This document shows, in pieces, positions 1 through 60,360 of a stretch of 64,000 nucleotides of DNA. The notes beneath the pieces were generated by a model. It saw only the letters and a program-made list of their open reading frames with translations. It was not told where the DNA came from and did no database searches. Position numbers and translations under genes: made by a program. The DNA lies in contig NC_054534.1 in NCBI RefSeq assembly GCF_017654505.1, forward strand, positions 19,593,693-19,657,692. The letters are read 5' to 3'. The stretch comes from Polyodon spathula. Lineage: Eukaryota > Chordata > Actinopteri > Acipenseriformes > Polyodontidae. The number at the start of each line of letters is the position of its first letter. Position 1 is the first letter of the stretch.

Positions 1-454
1 TTTTTTTGTTGTTGTTGTTTCTGTGATTGGTCTGTGGACTTAAGCGTCTGTTTGAGAGGGACATTTAAAATGTTCTAGTTAATAAATCAGAAATGTAAAA
101 GCAAACGAAAAACTTGTCTGACAGGAAATACTAGAAAATATCCAGTTATTCACCATACTGTACTTTGTTCATAGTCTTATTGGTATTTACAGTTTATAAT
201 GATCCAAACAATTTCATGCAAGATTACAGATGGGTTCCTGTTTTGTACCTAATTATTGTGGCCCAGTTAACACCCACAAAAAACAGGGTCAAGGTATAGG
301 TTTATAAATGAAAACATATTTAGTCAGCCCTAAGGTACGGTTAAAAAGTGGACATTTCCACTCAAATTTAGCTTTCAATTTTTTAATTTTTTTTTTTGTA
401 TTTATTAGTTATTTTTTCAAAAAAAAAGTTTTTTTTTCAACTCATCCGAACAAG

Positions 455-528
<74 letters not shown>

Positions 529-3500
529 CACATACACACATACATACACACTATTGATGAGATCATATACATTTCTGAACTGCATGAAACATCTGACAGT
601 GCATGTGCATCACTTTGGTACATTTCTGCCTTGGAAAACTTTCTTAGGTCTTTTTATGATTTAAAGTAAGGAATTATTTAGATCCGTCAGCATTTGGATC
701 TACTAATTTGACACCATTGTGTTAGTGCTCTGTAGAGTTAGTGCTTTATAGTTGTATGTCAAAGATCATTAAAATCACTGTGGAGACAAGCTATCGCATA
801 GTGTCACCTGTTTGTACAAGTGAATTATTGTATAACGATTAAACAAAATAAATCTTTCACTTTCCCATCAGCTAGTTGGCATTAAATAGAAGTGAAATAT
901 AAATAGAAGTCAAATACAATTTTATTTTCTCATTTGAAAATTACATTTTTTGGTAACTTGATTAAAAGTTTATCTAAACAAATCTAAACTGACTGCATCC
1001 AGTATAGTTTGCAAATTATGTTAGGCATTCCTTGAGTGTCAGAAAACTGAATGGATTGGATATTTGTTTAGGTATGTGTGGGGATATAGAATACATTGTA
1101 AGATTCATTTTTTCACAGAATGCATAATTGTAGTCCTGAATAATGCTCGGAAATAATCAACTAATTGATTAGATCAGCAGATGAGCATTGCTAAGGGGAT
1201 ATTACATAGCCCTGCTCTCCTGTGTCATTTGCTGAGCATCAGGATGTGTTACAGGCTCATGCAGTGGGCAGATGCATTTGAAAAGAGACCCGATTCAGTT
1301 TGTTAGTAGCTTGGTGGAGTTGGTGTGTTTTCTCTCCCCTCCCCCAGCTGACCTGCATATTCTCAGCACACTGTCACATGATTTATTTCAATCACATTCA
1401 TGTAATAAGAAAATGAGCTCTAGAAACGGACAGACCTTCCCTTTTTAATAAATTACAAGGGCAGCTGCCCCAGTTGTTCAGGTTTGTATTCCTTTCTGGA
1501 AAACCTTGAATACCATTTTTATGCCTTGAAGTTTGCAAAGTTTTTACCATTATTTAAAGTACTGCAGCTGTAATTAAAACACAGTAAGATACTGATATTT
1601 TTGCACTAAATAAATGTATCCTTATTCCCCTGTCTTTACCCCATCTTGCTTTTTTAGTTCATAATTATGTTTATCTTCCATATCTTTCTACACATACACT
1701 GTAACTACAAAATTGACCTACATGACATTTAAAACTTTTTTTTGTATGCAATCATTTATTTAAAAAGCAAGAACAGATGATCTATTTGTACTCTCATTGG
1801 CTGTTGTCCTATTAGAATGATAATATGTACAAATATACATTGCCTGCTATCTCTTCAGTCAAAAAAATCATACTTGAATAGATGCAGGCAAAAAGGAGGC
1901 AAATGTTGTGCAACTGTATTAGATATTGTTGACTCAATAAAAACAAATTTCAAATGTAGAAATTTCAGTTTAAAGGAGTGTAATTTTCATTTGGATGTCT
2001 GTATATCAACACTAATGATTCTATCGTCCTGCTTTAAATCACTCTGTTTTGTAACCCAGTGGATTAAGTGATTTGTCCATTTAAATCCCCATTCAATAGA
2101 TTAAGGCGACCAGTCTTTACTGTGGAAATAGTGGGGGGTAAATAATTCTGTCACAGCTAAAGATACAGAGTTTAAACTTAGTCTTCTGTAAGCTGTCATT
2201 GTGCAGCTGACAACTTTGTACAGTAGAGGCCTTTCATTTTTCATTGCATTACAATCACATGCTAACTCAATGGCATTCTAGTCCATTATCAAACAACTGA
2301 GCATTGGTTCACGCTAAGATTTATTATGCTTTTCTTTATAACACACGCCTCTTAAGAACAGACTCCACAATGCGCCAGCCTGGGCTGTAGGAATGTACTT
2401 ATTTTTTCTCTCCTTTTGGAACATGAAAAAGAAGTAGAGTTGGTATTTCAAGTGACAATATATAGAGACTAATATAGTCTACCTTCGTGAAGCGATCGCA
2501 TAATTCTCTTCTGTTTTTCTACTTTACTACAGGAGTGCAGTGGCATGCACTGGTTGTACTATTTGATCCCCAATCAAAAGGTCATGGTTTTTGTTTTGTT
2601 AATTTAATATTGAAAGACTAACAATATTTTCAGTACAGTATGTTTGTATTTCAAGGCTCTTTTCTTCTCACCATGCTGGCATCTGGCAAATTGTGTTCCC
2701 ACTTATCGATGCTTTTTAAAACCTCCAGATAAACATCCTCAAGGGCAGTATTTTGTTTTATTTTTTCACATAAATTATTGATTCAGGCAGACATGACTTT
2801 CTGGAGGAGCAGCATCAAGAAGGAAACAGTCTTCAGTATAGAATGTATTATTACATAAGCAATGAGTGTCTTGTGAAGGCTTGTGCTTCCTCAGGATGAA
2901 TTGTGCTGGTCCTCTCTCAGTGTCTTTATCAATTTAAGAATACTTGTTTGCTAAACTCCTGATGAAGTAAGACACAAGTACTGCCATAGAAACGGAAATC
3001 ACTTGTAATCGCATGATACAGCTTTGTCTGTGCTGAAGCTACACACTATGAGTTGTTACAATGCATCATTTTGTAATTAAGAGTGTAATGAGTTGGCATG
3101 TCAGCCTATTGAATTGATTGGAAAGGCAAGGCTTGGATGCAGACCAAAAAAAAACCAGACGTTTCAAAGACCAATGTCTTGCCATTCAACTAAAGAACAA
3201 GCTTTGTAATTAAGAGGTAAGTATGTATCTTATGCGGATGTCAGTATTAGTCACTTATCAGCTGCTAAGGAGATTTGTTATAAATGCATACTGTATTTAT
3301 AGGGATATAGTAATATAGTTAATTAAGGATCTATCTATATTGTGTTCTCCCCGAAATATAGTATATTATGCTTTCTATATTTAAGTGTCACTAAAAGTGA
3401 CCTAACACTGGATACCTTCTTTTTTCACCTGTCACACTTTTCCACATACAGGTAAACCCCTGTAGCCATTGACTTTTGGTACTGGTGTCCGCATATAATT

Positions 3501-3845
3501 ATCACTTTGAATTGGATCCGGCCTTTAAGAGCTAGCTGAACCTCTTCCGTTACTACAGAAGGCTTTTCTGTAAATGTTATTTTAGAGGGGGTTCTGTGGA
3601 AAAGTGTTTTTTCAATGAAAACACTTTTGATGTACAAAATCCTGAAGACTACTGGCCCCTTTTCAGTGTATACTCTGTGTTAAATCAGATGTCTTGTTTA
3701 AGAAATTCAAAATACTTTACTAGTTGGCTAATCTTTCCAAGACACACTGTGCTGGTTTTAATCTTTTTCTTTGTTGTTGTACAATTCAGCCCTCTTCTGA
3801 ACCTTTCTTCTGTGTTTTCCCTCCCCCCTCCCCCCACCCATCCAG
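1..3845 (+). other. AP3S1: AP3S1 intron 1 (3' part)
   Basis: No coding exon is visible here. AP3S1 exon 1, which should encode residues 1-23, was looked for and not found, so it lies left of the window. The stretch holds an (AT)n tract at 457-527 and an imperfect inverted repeat around 3434-3606, and ends in a pyrimidine-rich tract and CAG acceptor at 3843-3845. The short open frames here have no recognisable protein character. Confidence 0.6.
457..527. repeat. (AT)n microsatellite
   Basis: About 35 uninterrupted AT units, followed by a short CA-rich stretch. The open frames across it are artefacts. Confidence 0.95.
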
Positions 3846-33214
<29,369 letters not shown>

Positions 33215-33700
33215 TGTGGCTGCTTCCAGTACACATGAGCTAACACATGTTTACGATGCAACTGTTTACCAAATCAAAGAAAGGTTTAACTTTTATTACC
33301 CAGAAAAGAAATGAAGGTACTGTGTGATTTATTATTCATTTTTTGTTTTCTCTTTTTGTTTTGCACATGATCTTATTGAAAGTTATTGTTATTTTGTCTT
33401 GCTTAATGATTTCATTAAGGAACTGGAAAGTGATTGTGTTCTTTCTTAATTGCATTCCTCTGCCCATCAAAAGGCATGTTACTGTGTCTTGGCTGCTACA
33501 GTATTTAAAAAAAAAAAATCACATAGTATTTAAAACATTTACAGGACTTTGTAAAACCAGTACTCCAACTTAGTCACATATACATTGTTTGGTTTCTAAA
33601 CCTTCAAAGCATTATTTTTATTTCCTTTTTTCTAGCTTTGCTTGTTATTTTAACTTTTTTTTTCTGTTGCAACGTAATAAAGTATTAAAACAACTTAATT
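33215..33700 (+). other. AP3S1: AP3S1 3' UTR (minimal)
   Basis: Runs from the stop to just past a canonical AATAAA at 33676-33681 (context gtAATAAAgt). A later AATAAA near 34525 could give a longer form. The true cleavage site cannot be read from sequence alone. Confidence 0.55.
33676..33681 (+). promoter_or_regulatory. AP3S1: Polyadenylation signal AATAAA of AP3S1
   Basis: First canonical hexamer in the region after the AP3S1 stop that I noted, about 460 bases downstream. It is followed by a T-rich stretch that could serve as the downstream element. Confidence 0.5.
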
Positions 33701-34849
33701 TTTTGTCCTGGAGTGCTGTTCCATTCCAGGATTAATAGGTCACCGGTTTAATTGGTTCAATGTAATAAGTAAGGACTTGGTCGGAACAAAGCACAGGAAG
33801 TTTTGCCTACCACTACACTAGAAATATGAGCAACTGGGGGGGAAGGGTGGTTGATTGCTGACATTGTTGACAAACCCTGTAGACCCCCACTCTCCTGGAA
33901 TAATCCATGCATTAGGAATGTATAGCTCACCTTCAAACTGTGAGCAATGGCTCTGCCTTTTATTCTAAACACTTTTCTGTTAAAAATATACAGACGGCAC
34001 GCTTGCGTCTTCTACAATAACTAAGTCTGCATTTTTTTTTTATTGGTCTGCATGCGTACCTGCGTACCAGTTATTAACTCCTGATTATGGATCAAGAGGG
34101 TTGGAAAGCCATATTCGCTGCAGAAGACACGTAGACATACATAGTAAATACTCATTGCAGTAACTAGACCCTGTCGCCTGCATTTTGTTTGTGACCTGAT
34201 GTTGATGGAGACAAACTTGGTGATCCAGCAAATAATAAAATACACCCCATGTTTAAACAAGCATGTTTTGGAAAACAAGAAGTTGCCAGGTATTTAATTT
34301 CCTTAGAAGACAGACTGTAAAGTCAAGAGGTCATTTTTAAATGTTTTTAATAACAGAACGTTAAGATTTTTCTTTTTAAGTTGTACGTGGATTCTTTTTA
34401 AGTTTAAACATTTTTTTGATTAAACTTACATGACATAAGCAATTAGTGTTTTTATTAGCACTATATTTTCTTTTTTTTTCCGTGGCAACATAAAATGAAG
34501 CAGAATGTCAAGTTTGTGCTTTAAAATAAACATTTACAATATGAAATGCATTGTATTGTAAATAAGCGCAAGTTCAAGAGCTCTTGCCTTGTTTGTGCCC
34601 ACACTGAAAGCATTTTGTGTGGCTTCTTTTGTAGGTTTAGTGTTTAGGCTTGTTGTTGTTATTATTAAAGCTCAAACAACGGGAGGAAAGAAAGGTGCCA
34701 CAAAAACAGAAATTAACAAGAACAACTGAAAGTGATGCAGGTACAGTGTGGGTACACTTCACTTTATTTCATTTCTGGGAGCCACAGCATCACTTTCCTA
34801 CAACGTAACTCCCCTGAGTCAAATTATGAAGTGAATGCATGAAAGCATG

Positions 34850-35410
34850 ATATTGGCCAATCATCTGAAAGCCTCCGCTACAAAACTTGGTTTAAAGCGC
34901 AACTGGACGTTCCAACACAACAACGATCCAAAGCACCCATCAAAATCTACTTCTGAATGCTTAAAGAAGAATAAAATCAAGGTTCTGGAATGGCCTGGTC
35001 AAAGTCCCGATTGAGAATCGTTGATATGAGATGAACAAAGCTGTGCACAAGAGAAGTCCTCAGAATTGGAATGAACTGGAACAATTTTGCGTTGAAGAAT
35101 GGTCAAAAATTATTAAATAATCATGCCAAAAGCTCATTGACAAATATCTTTAAAAGATTAAGTTTAAAAGAGGTTATTATTGCTAAAGATGCCCCAACTA
35201 GCTTTTAATTTTCCTTGTCAGGGTATGAATACCTTTGAATTAGCATTTTGCAAAAAAAATTGCTGAAATAAATAATTGTGTCTTGTAACTTTTTTCCTCA
35301 TCCACAAAAGCACAACTTTTGCTACAAAAGATTTTTCCTAGAATTATTTGTTTTTGAGAAATTTCAAGAATATCTAGGTTATATATTTCCATTATACCTT
35401 AGAACAACTG
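34850..35410 (+). mobile_element. Tc1 transposon fragment, 5'-truncated, with transposase tail
   Basis: Same family as the element at 24426-25860, opposite orientation. The + strand reads [20 protein letters not shown] then [14 protein letters not shown] followed by a stop, i.e. the second Asp and the start of the DPD/E region. The right inverted repeat is kept to its end AGAACAACTG with TA following (35411-35412); the left part is missing. Confidence 0.82.
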
Positions 35411-36235
35411 TATAATTAGTGTGTAGTGACAAAGTTCACCTGGTTTAATCCCTTACAAATAAGTATTTTTCAGCATAAAACCTGTTTATGTTTTGTTGTG
35501 TATTAACTTTGCCAATTTTGGCACCATCTCAAAACAAATTATTTATCAAGACTGCAGAAAGCAGTTAGATGGTTTTCAATCATGCACTTGGGTACTCAGT
35601 GAAAGACGATTGATTTGCAAAAGTAATGCACTGTTTTATCAAGTTATGAGCATATGAGAACCTGGAATGTTTTTACTTATTTCACAACACAAACCATTGA
35701 TGCTATTACCGGTAAACACTGTTACATTATAAATAAAAAATACAGTAAGACCAGTTGTAAACTTGGTTGCTTTTCTGCAAGGAGATTCCACCCCTAACAC
35801 ATAAAGGCTCTGTGTGTTATTCTCCCATGTCACTTCTTTTGTTTCGGCAGCTCAGTCAAGTGCTGGGAAGCCGAAACAGGAGTCGAGCACTTAGTGTCTC
35901 AGCTACATAAATTTGTCAATATTCTATATTTTTCAATAAATCATTTATTTGTTGCAGATTCTCCATGCTGAATAAATACAACAAACTTACTAATATACAC
36001 AATTCTTCCTTAGTTGCTGTACTGATAGTAAGTGTGTTCTTTAAGTATATGATATAACCTGCAACTGAGTGAACTGATTGCTTAAAATTGATTTTGTGGT
36101 GTAATGGTTCTAGGATCTAGCAGTTAGAAAGTTTAAGTTAATAAACATATGCAACTTTATATTTTACTGGTGGTGTAGCACACTTTTGTTGGTAAATAGC
36201 AATCTTTATACAGGTTCTCAGTCAATGACTGATAA

Positions 36236-36572
36236 CACTATGTAACACAATTTTTGTTCCTGGGTAGTAAGTGTTATTTCCTAATTGCTTATGCCTCAAA
36301 AGTATAGAAAATGGCTATTATTCCCCACAAGCTTTGCTTTTGTGACCAGGACAGTGATATTTCAAAATATCACCATTTCCAATGGGAAAACAGGCAAATG
36401 TGTGTCTTTTGTTCACATAAAGTCAGAAAAAAACAACATATGAATCCAAATTAACATGTATTTATACTAAAGTAATACAAAAATGACTACAGAAGATTTA
36501 GAAGTGAGTAGTTTTTCGAGATTTACGATTATACTGTATTTACAGTATAATCGTAAATCTCGAAAAACTACT
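36236..36572. mobile_element. Palindromic CACT-ended element, copy B1 (left arm)
   Basis: Starts CACTATGTAACACAA and keeps the whole left arm. It ends in a perfect palindrome: 36507-36538 is the exact reverse complement of 36541-36572 with two bases between. The right arm is cut off after the palindrome. Related to copies at 22047 and 37552. Confidence 0.82.
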
Positions 36573-37551
36573 GAAGAAAATTGGTAAATAGATGATGGGC
36601 CTCCTGAGCGTTCAGAGATACAAATGCTTTTCCCTCAACTGTGCTGTTTATGATGTTCATCCTCCCTTTTGGTTATCCCTGAACACAACCCAATAGAAAC
36701 TTCAGAACCTTCCTGAGTTACTCCATCTGGAGCTGGCAACTGACAAACCAGATGTTTGATGAAAGTGCATGAAAGATGAAAAGTTATATGAGAACCAGCT
36801 GGACAGTAACAGGAAACTGTCCTGGGTTTTGTGGTATTTCACCCACTGCTTCAGTAAACAGATTGGAGTGTTGTGTCTTTTGATATTATTTTTTATTTTT
36901 GTATGTTTTGGTACTGTTGTTCATTACAATAGGAGGAAAACTACTTGGAAAAATTATATCCAAAAACATTTGGCTTCATTTGAGATTAGTGAAGAATCTG
37001 TTTCTCAAGGATGAATACACATACTAGGAAGGCACTGGAGTAGCTAGTGGTGTGCCACTATCAAACTACACGTGAAATACAAAAATAATACATGTGGTTC
37101 ATTCCATACTCTGCGAAGTAACTGGCCCAGAAATTTGAGAATGCAAGTAAAGTGACCCTTGGACACGAATGGCTTCATTATTTGACCTCCCTTTTTTTAA
37201 GCTCTTACCTTTGAACAAATCCCCCAAAAAATAAATTGAAAGATTGCTTTCTTCTCATTAAATATTTTTGGGATGACAAAATCATACAACATCTGACTCA
37301 CAAAGTATGGAACTAGTCATTGCAGTCCTGCATGGAAGCATAGAAGAACATACTTTCAGATGAAGCTCATCGACATCATCAAGTTTCATCCCTACCATCT
37401 CCCATTCAGGAATGAAGTTATTAGTTTGTTAATATCAACAAAGGCCTTCCAAAGATCAGGACAACAAAAACCTATCAAGTTTGTTTCCTGTAACTGAGAA
37501 CCAGTACCCTGTGGTTGAAATGGGACATGCATCTGTTTATCTGATTAATAA

Positions 37552-37967
37552 CACTATGTAACACAATTTTTGTTCCTGGGTAGTAAGTGTTATTTCCTAA
37601 TTGCTTATGCCTCAAAAGTATAGAAAATGGCTATTATTCCCCACAAACTTTACAGTATAATCGTAAATCTCGAAAAACTACTCACTTCTAAATCTTTTGT
37701 AGTCATTTTTGTATTACTTTAGTATAAATACTTGTTAATTTGGATTCATATGTTGTTTTTTTCTGACTTTATGTGAACGAAAAGACACAAAAGCGCCCGT
37801 TTTCTCATTGGAAATAGTGATATTTTGAAATTTACCTGTCCTGGTCACAAAAGCAAAGCTTGTGGGGAATAATAGCCATTTTCTATACTTTTGAGGCATA
37901 AGCAATTAGGAAATAACACTTACTACCCAGGAACAAAAAAAACAAAAAAAAAAAGTGTTACACGGTG
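37552..37967. mobile_element. Palindromic CACT-ended element, copy B2 (internally deleted)
   Basis: Outer ~100 bases of the left arm (CACTATGTAACACAA...) fused directly to a full right arm ending GTGTTACACGGTG. Flanked by TAA on both sides, possibly a 3-bp duplication. CACT(A/G) ends are seen in the CACTA/Mirage/Chapaev group; assignment to it is an inference. Confidence 0.8.
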
Positions 37968-39814
37968 TAATGATTTAAGGAGAAATAACAACACTGAATT
38001 ATATTAAACACACATAATAGGATATAAAACAGATGAACAGTTAAGATTCTGGAAATGCAGCTCGTATAAAATATCCCTTTAGTGGTTTATAGTATTTAAT
38101 GGTTGGTGGTATTGAGATCATTAGTCATTTCTAAGTAATTATAGGATTAGATAGCCATCAGCCAAATGGCCCATGAGCCAATTTATCCACGTAAACAGCA
38201 GATATGTTCCTATTTAAAGGCAGTTTTTTTTTTCTTTTTAGACAGATTGAAGGCAGCGACAGCAGACGGTTGTGTAATTTCTTTGATTTGAAACAAGGTT
38301 TGACTATCATACAAATTCAACAAAACTATTAATTAGAGCATTTAGTACTCGACAAACAATGATCGACCTATTATATAAAAGTCGTAGCACGGGTAGTTAG
38401 ATATGTAAATGTATTGAATTAAATCAAAGACTGCAAATCCTCAAGTAACCTTTGTCTTATTGCAGTTAATCATATTGTTTGGAACAGACTGTGGATTTGA
38501 AGCCAACACACATGGAATAACAATGCAGAAGTGTGCAACGTCCCTTAATCATTTGTAGTCTTGTAAAAAAATGTGAAAGTGTGGTTTACCAAAGGTGTGT
38601 TTGTTAAGGTAGGATGCTACAGTACAGTATGTTACATCTAGTCTATACATGTGTCTTTCCTTTCCAGCAGGGTATTTGGGCCAAACAGATTCACTTTTGT
38701 GAAAATTCTACATCAATTCTGAATTTGAAATATGTAAAATAGATCCAAGTGACTGAATAATAAATCTACAACCACAATTTAAAATGCTGGCATGTATAAT
38801 ATTTAATTGTACATTTTAGGCTCAAGATTTGGAACACCAACAGGTGAAAAGCACAAAGTCACGCAGCTGTTGTCTTTCTGAGGTTTTTGTCATTTCAATT
38901 GCTTTGAGCTGGACATTAGGTTAAATGATTTCCTCACCAGGGGCTATATACAGTATTTCATTTTCACATCTGCAAATTTGACCTGTAAGAAAATAATTGC
39001 GTTCATGAAGAGAATTACAGAACCACATTGCTGCCAAGTGAAAATTCTCCAAAAAACAAGGACATGTCTTTACAAGTTAGTATCAGGATTGCAGGATATT
39101 ATTTATGTGACAGGCGCTGGTTTAGGTACAACACGTGGAAACCCTTCATGGATCAACCACACTTAGACTGAGAGAATACTGCTTGGAGTGTGTATGCAAT
39201 CTGTCCAGTGCTGTGTTGAAAAACAAAACTTCATCAAGTGGGTGCCTCAGCACGTAGCAAAAGCTGCAATTGTACACACATGCTATTGCTAGTAAAAATG
39301 ATACCAGACCATATCTAAGCTTTATACAGTTGGTTTAACTTTCATTTATTTCTTCAAGTCTACTCAATAGTCCTGCATATAAGCATAAGTGGTTTACATA
39401 TATACTGTAGTCCCCTATTAGTGTAATTAATGGAAATCATAAAACAAAACATATTGGTCTCTTTCTGCACAGCAGTAATGCTTCCACAAGACAAACAAAA
39501 AGAATATAAGGTAAGGTTTGTTGTCATCGTCATCAACATTTTTTGGGGGTTTGTTTGTTTTCAGGGACACCTTGTCAGCATCACAATTTTTAGTACATTT
39601 AATTGCATGTAGGAGCAGTAATCACCATGCAGGTACTCTCAGTGTCAGCGGATTCAAACAGGAAGCATAGTATTCATCTCTCCACATCAAAGCAGTGATG
39701 AGCATTGCCATCCAACCATGCAAACCAGGTCCCATAATTCAAAGGAGAAGGGAAACCGCTGCATCTCTGTTGGAAAATTCTGTTGTAGACTATGAAGTTA
39801 AAGTTTTTAGGTAA

Positions 39815-40053
39815 TTAACATACACTTTTATCCAAAGCGACTTACAGAGACTAGGGGGTGGACTATGCATCACAACTGCTGCTGCAAAGTCACTTACAAT
39901 AGGACCTCAGTTTTACGTCACATCCGAAGGACAGAGCACAGGGAGGTTAAGAGGCTTGCTCGGGGTCACACAGTGAGTCAATGGTTGAGACAGGATTTAA
40001 ACCAGGAACCTCCTGGTTTCAATCTCTTTAACCACTGGACCACCAAACCTACC
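39815..40053 (-). mobile_element. SINE with MIR-like head and L2-type 3' tail
   Basis: On the minus strand it starts GGTCCAGTGGTTAAAGAG, passes through a MIR-like core (CACTGTGTGACCCCGAGCAA and CTCTTAACCTC) and ends GTAAGTCGCTTTGGATAAAA, the 3' tail shared by L2-clade LINEs of fish. This is the layout of tRNA-derived SINEs mobilised by L2. No clear target duplication; its 5' end abuts the truncated Tc1 at 40064. Confidence 0.75.
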
Positions 40054-40063
40054 ATATGACACA

Positions 40064-41567
40064 GGAGTCTTTGCCACTGATCAACACAAAAAAAGTCCGT
40101 AATGTCAAAGTGAAAAATAAAATCTAAAAATTGTTCTAAATTAATTACAAATACAAAACAGAAAATAATTGACTGCATAAATATTCACCCCCTTGAGTCA
40201 ATATTTGGTAGATGCGCCTTTGGCAGCAATTACAGCCATGAGTCTATTTGGCTAAGTCTCTACCAGCTTTGCACATCTGGACACTGCAATTTTTGTCCAT
40301 TCTTCTTTGCAAAATTGCTCAAGCATCGTCAAGTTGGATGGGGACCTTTGGTGAACAGCAATTTTCAACTCTTTCCACATATTCTCAATTGGATTGAGGT
40401 CCGGGCTTTGGACTGGGCCACTCCAGGACATCGACCTTTTTGTTTTTAAGCCACTCCAGTGTGGCTTTGGCTGTATGTTTGAGGTCATTGTCCTGCGGGA
40501 AGGTGAATCATCTCCCAAATCCCAGGTCTCTTCCAGACTTCAGCAGGTTTTCCTCTAGGATTTCTCTACACTTTACTGCATCCATTTTGCCCTCTATCTT
40601 CACAAGCTTTCCAGGCCCTGGTGCAGAGAATCATCCCCATAGCATGATGCTGTCACCACCATGCTTCACAGTAGGGATGGAGTTAGGCTTGCCCAAACAT
40701 AGCACTTAGTGTTGAGGCCAAAGGTCTCATCAGGCCATAGAATCATCTTCCATTTGGTCTCAGAGCCTCCCACATGCCTTCTGGCAAACTCCAGCCGAGG
40801 TTTGAGGTGAGTTTTTTCAACAATGGCTTTCTTTTTGCCACTCTCCCATAAAGGCCAGTTTTGTGAAGCACCTGGGCTATTATTGCTCTGTGCACAGTGT
40901 CTCCTAGCTCAGCCGTGGAAGACTGTAACTCCATTAGAGTTGCCATGGGCCTCATGGTGGCCTCCCTGACTAGTGCCCTTCTTGCCAGGATATTCAGTTT
41001 TTGAGGACGGCATGTTCTATCTTCACAGTTGTGCCACATTCTCTCCATTTCTTAACAATGGACTTTACTGTGCTCCAGACGATATTCAATGCCTTGGAAA
41101 TGTTCTTCTATCCTACCCCTGATTGGTGCTTTTGAAGAACCTTATTTTGGTTTTGTTTTGAATGTTCCTTCGTCTTCATGATGTAGTTTTTGTTAGAAAA
41201 TGTACTAACCAACTATGGGACCTCCCAGAGACAGGTGTCTTTAACCTGAAAACATGTCAAACACCTTAATTGCACACACGTGGACTCCATTCAACTAATT
41301 ATGTGACTTCTAAAGACAATTGGTTATACCAAAGCTTATTTAGGTGTGTCATAGCAAAGGGGGTGAATACTTATGCAATCAATTATTTTCTGTTTTATAT
41401 TTGTAACTAATTTAGAACAATTTGTAGATTTTATTTTTCACTTTGACATTATGGACTTTTTGTGTTGATCAGTGGAAAAAACTCCTAATTAAATCCCTTT
41501 TGATTCCATGTTGTAACAGAATAAAATGTGGAAAAGTCCGAGGGGGTGAATACTTTTGAGAGCCACT
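40064..41567 (-). mobile_element. Tc1 transposon, left end truncated
   Basis: The right inverted repeat (41370-41567, ending AGAGCCACT) is mirrored by 40064-40195, which lacks about the outer 90 bases. Shared words include CACTGATCAACACAAAAA and GTCAAAGTGAAAAATAAAAT. The minus strand holds a Tc1 transposase in pieces. Located between AP3S1 and LVRN. Confidence 0.88.
40252..41048 (-). pseudogene. Tc1 transposase pseudogene
   Basis: Two open pieces in different frames: 40743-41048 (RRALVREATMRPMATLMELQ, the N-terminal DNA-binding part) and 40252-40518, which carries [20 protein letters not shown], the typical third-catalytic-residue block. The central piece with the first two Asp residues is broken by frameshifts. 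Not functional. Confidence 0.88.
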
Positions 41568-41570
41568 TTT

Positions 41571-41620
41571 TATATGTATGTATGTATGTATGTACAGTTT
41601 GTATATATGTATGCATGTAT
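41571..41620. repeat. (TATG)n simple repeat
   Basis: Imperfect TATG units directly beyond the right end of the Tc1 element. Confidence 0.8.
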
Positions 41621-42236
41621 GTATTTGTGCATATTTACCTTTTTGTGTTTACAATTAGATGTATTCTAACCTTGATTCTGCAGCTTCTCTATTGAGATTT
41701 AAATAAAACAAATGTTTTTGTTAAAACTTCTAACACACTGAAAATGCTTGGCTCTCAGGGTGGCTGTAATAGACCAAATCGATTATCAGTGTGAAATTTG
41801 ATGAATAATGTGCAGGGATAACATATCTTTGATGTTCAACAGAAGTGTTAACGTAATGACTGAAAATTCAAACCATGCACAGCAAACCTTCCCTTATCTC
41901 AATAGCCCCCAAGCTCTCTTCACAAAATACAGAGATATGCAATTAACATATTTATTTTATGTCTTTATCCAAAATGTACCATCTAAGCACTATATTATGC
42001 GTTTGCCCTTTTTCTTTTTGTCATGTTTATACACGAGCGTTAAGCATTTAAAAACCTGTAGTGAATCTGCATGGGAAGGCATTAAACTAAACAGAGGAAA
42101 AAAAAATAAAAATGTGAGAGGTTTTTAAAAACTTTTTATAACTATTTAGTTTCTGTGTTCTGATCATTTTCAATTGGCGTGTTTAAAATGCCGTGGTGGT
42201 TTTCTTCAATACAGAGAGAGAATGGAACTTCAGTTC

Positions 42237-42240
<4 letters not shown>

Positions 42241-42273
<33 letters not shown>
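42241..42273. repeat. Poly(A) tract
   Basis: About 33 A in a row, some 220 bases upstream of the LVRN start codon. Confidence 0.95.
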
Positions 42274-42276
<3 letters not shown>

Positions 42277-42443
42277 TAACGTTTAACTTGACGGCTCACA
42301 GCCACACTTTACTGAAAAGTTCAAGCAATTGGGTTTGGACTGATAATAGCACAACCCACTTTTCATTGCATCTCTGTGAATGTGAACCAAGACTCTGACT
42401 ACGGGAGAGGAAAGCTTTCAATACATATATTTTTTATATATAG

Positions 42444-42461
42444 ATGGCAAGTGAGCGCTGA
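42444..42461 (+). other. Possible upstream ORF in the LVRN leader
   Basis: ATG GCA AGT GAG CGC TGA, five codons, 35 bases before the LVRN ATG. Its start has -3 T, a weaker context than the main ATG (-3 A, +4 G). It matters only if transcription begins upstream of it, which is unknown. Confidence 0.3.
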
Positions 42462-42496
42462 AGTCACCCCAAAATCAATAAGATTAATCCTGCACT

Positions 42497-60347
<17,851 letters not shown>

Positions 60348-60360
60348 TTAGGCTCTCCTG

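Larger units (their letters stand above)
33701..42496. other. AP3S1-LVRN intergenic region
   Basis: About 8.8 kb. Repeats named separately occupy 34850-35410, 36236-37967 (two copies), 39815-41567 and a poly(A) run at 42241-42273. The DNA at 36573-37551 between the two palindromic-element copies is unassigned; an 81-codon open frame at 36769-37014 there has no recognisable motif and I do not call it a gene. Nothing recognised at 37970-39810 or 41620-42240. Confidence 0.7.

Noticed and set aside
308..664. 118-codon open frame across an AT repeat
   Set aside because: Most of it is (IY)n from the AT microsatellite and it has no protein-like flanks; the opposite strand is open for the same reason.
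36769..37014. 81-codon open frame between palindromic-element copies
   Set aside because: As a gene: no motif and no promoter or splice context. Kept only as a point in the findings.
40252..41048. Possible host gene on the minus strand
   Set aside because: The [11 protein letters not shown] block and the flanking inverted repeats show it is a Tc1 transposase remnant.
42421..42445. TATA box for LVRN in the AT-rich stretch before the ATG
   Set aside because: It lies within about 60 bases of the start codon in generally AT-rich DNA; nothing marks a transcription start here.
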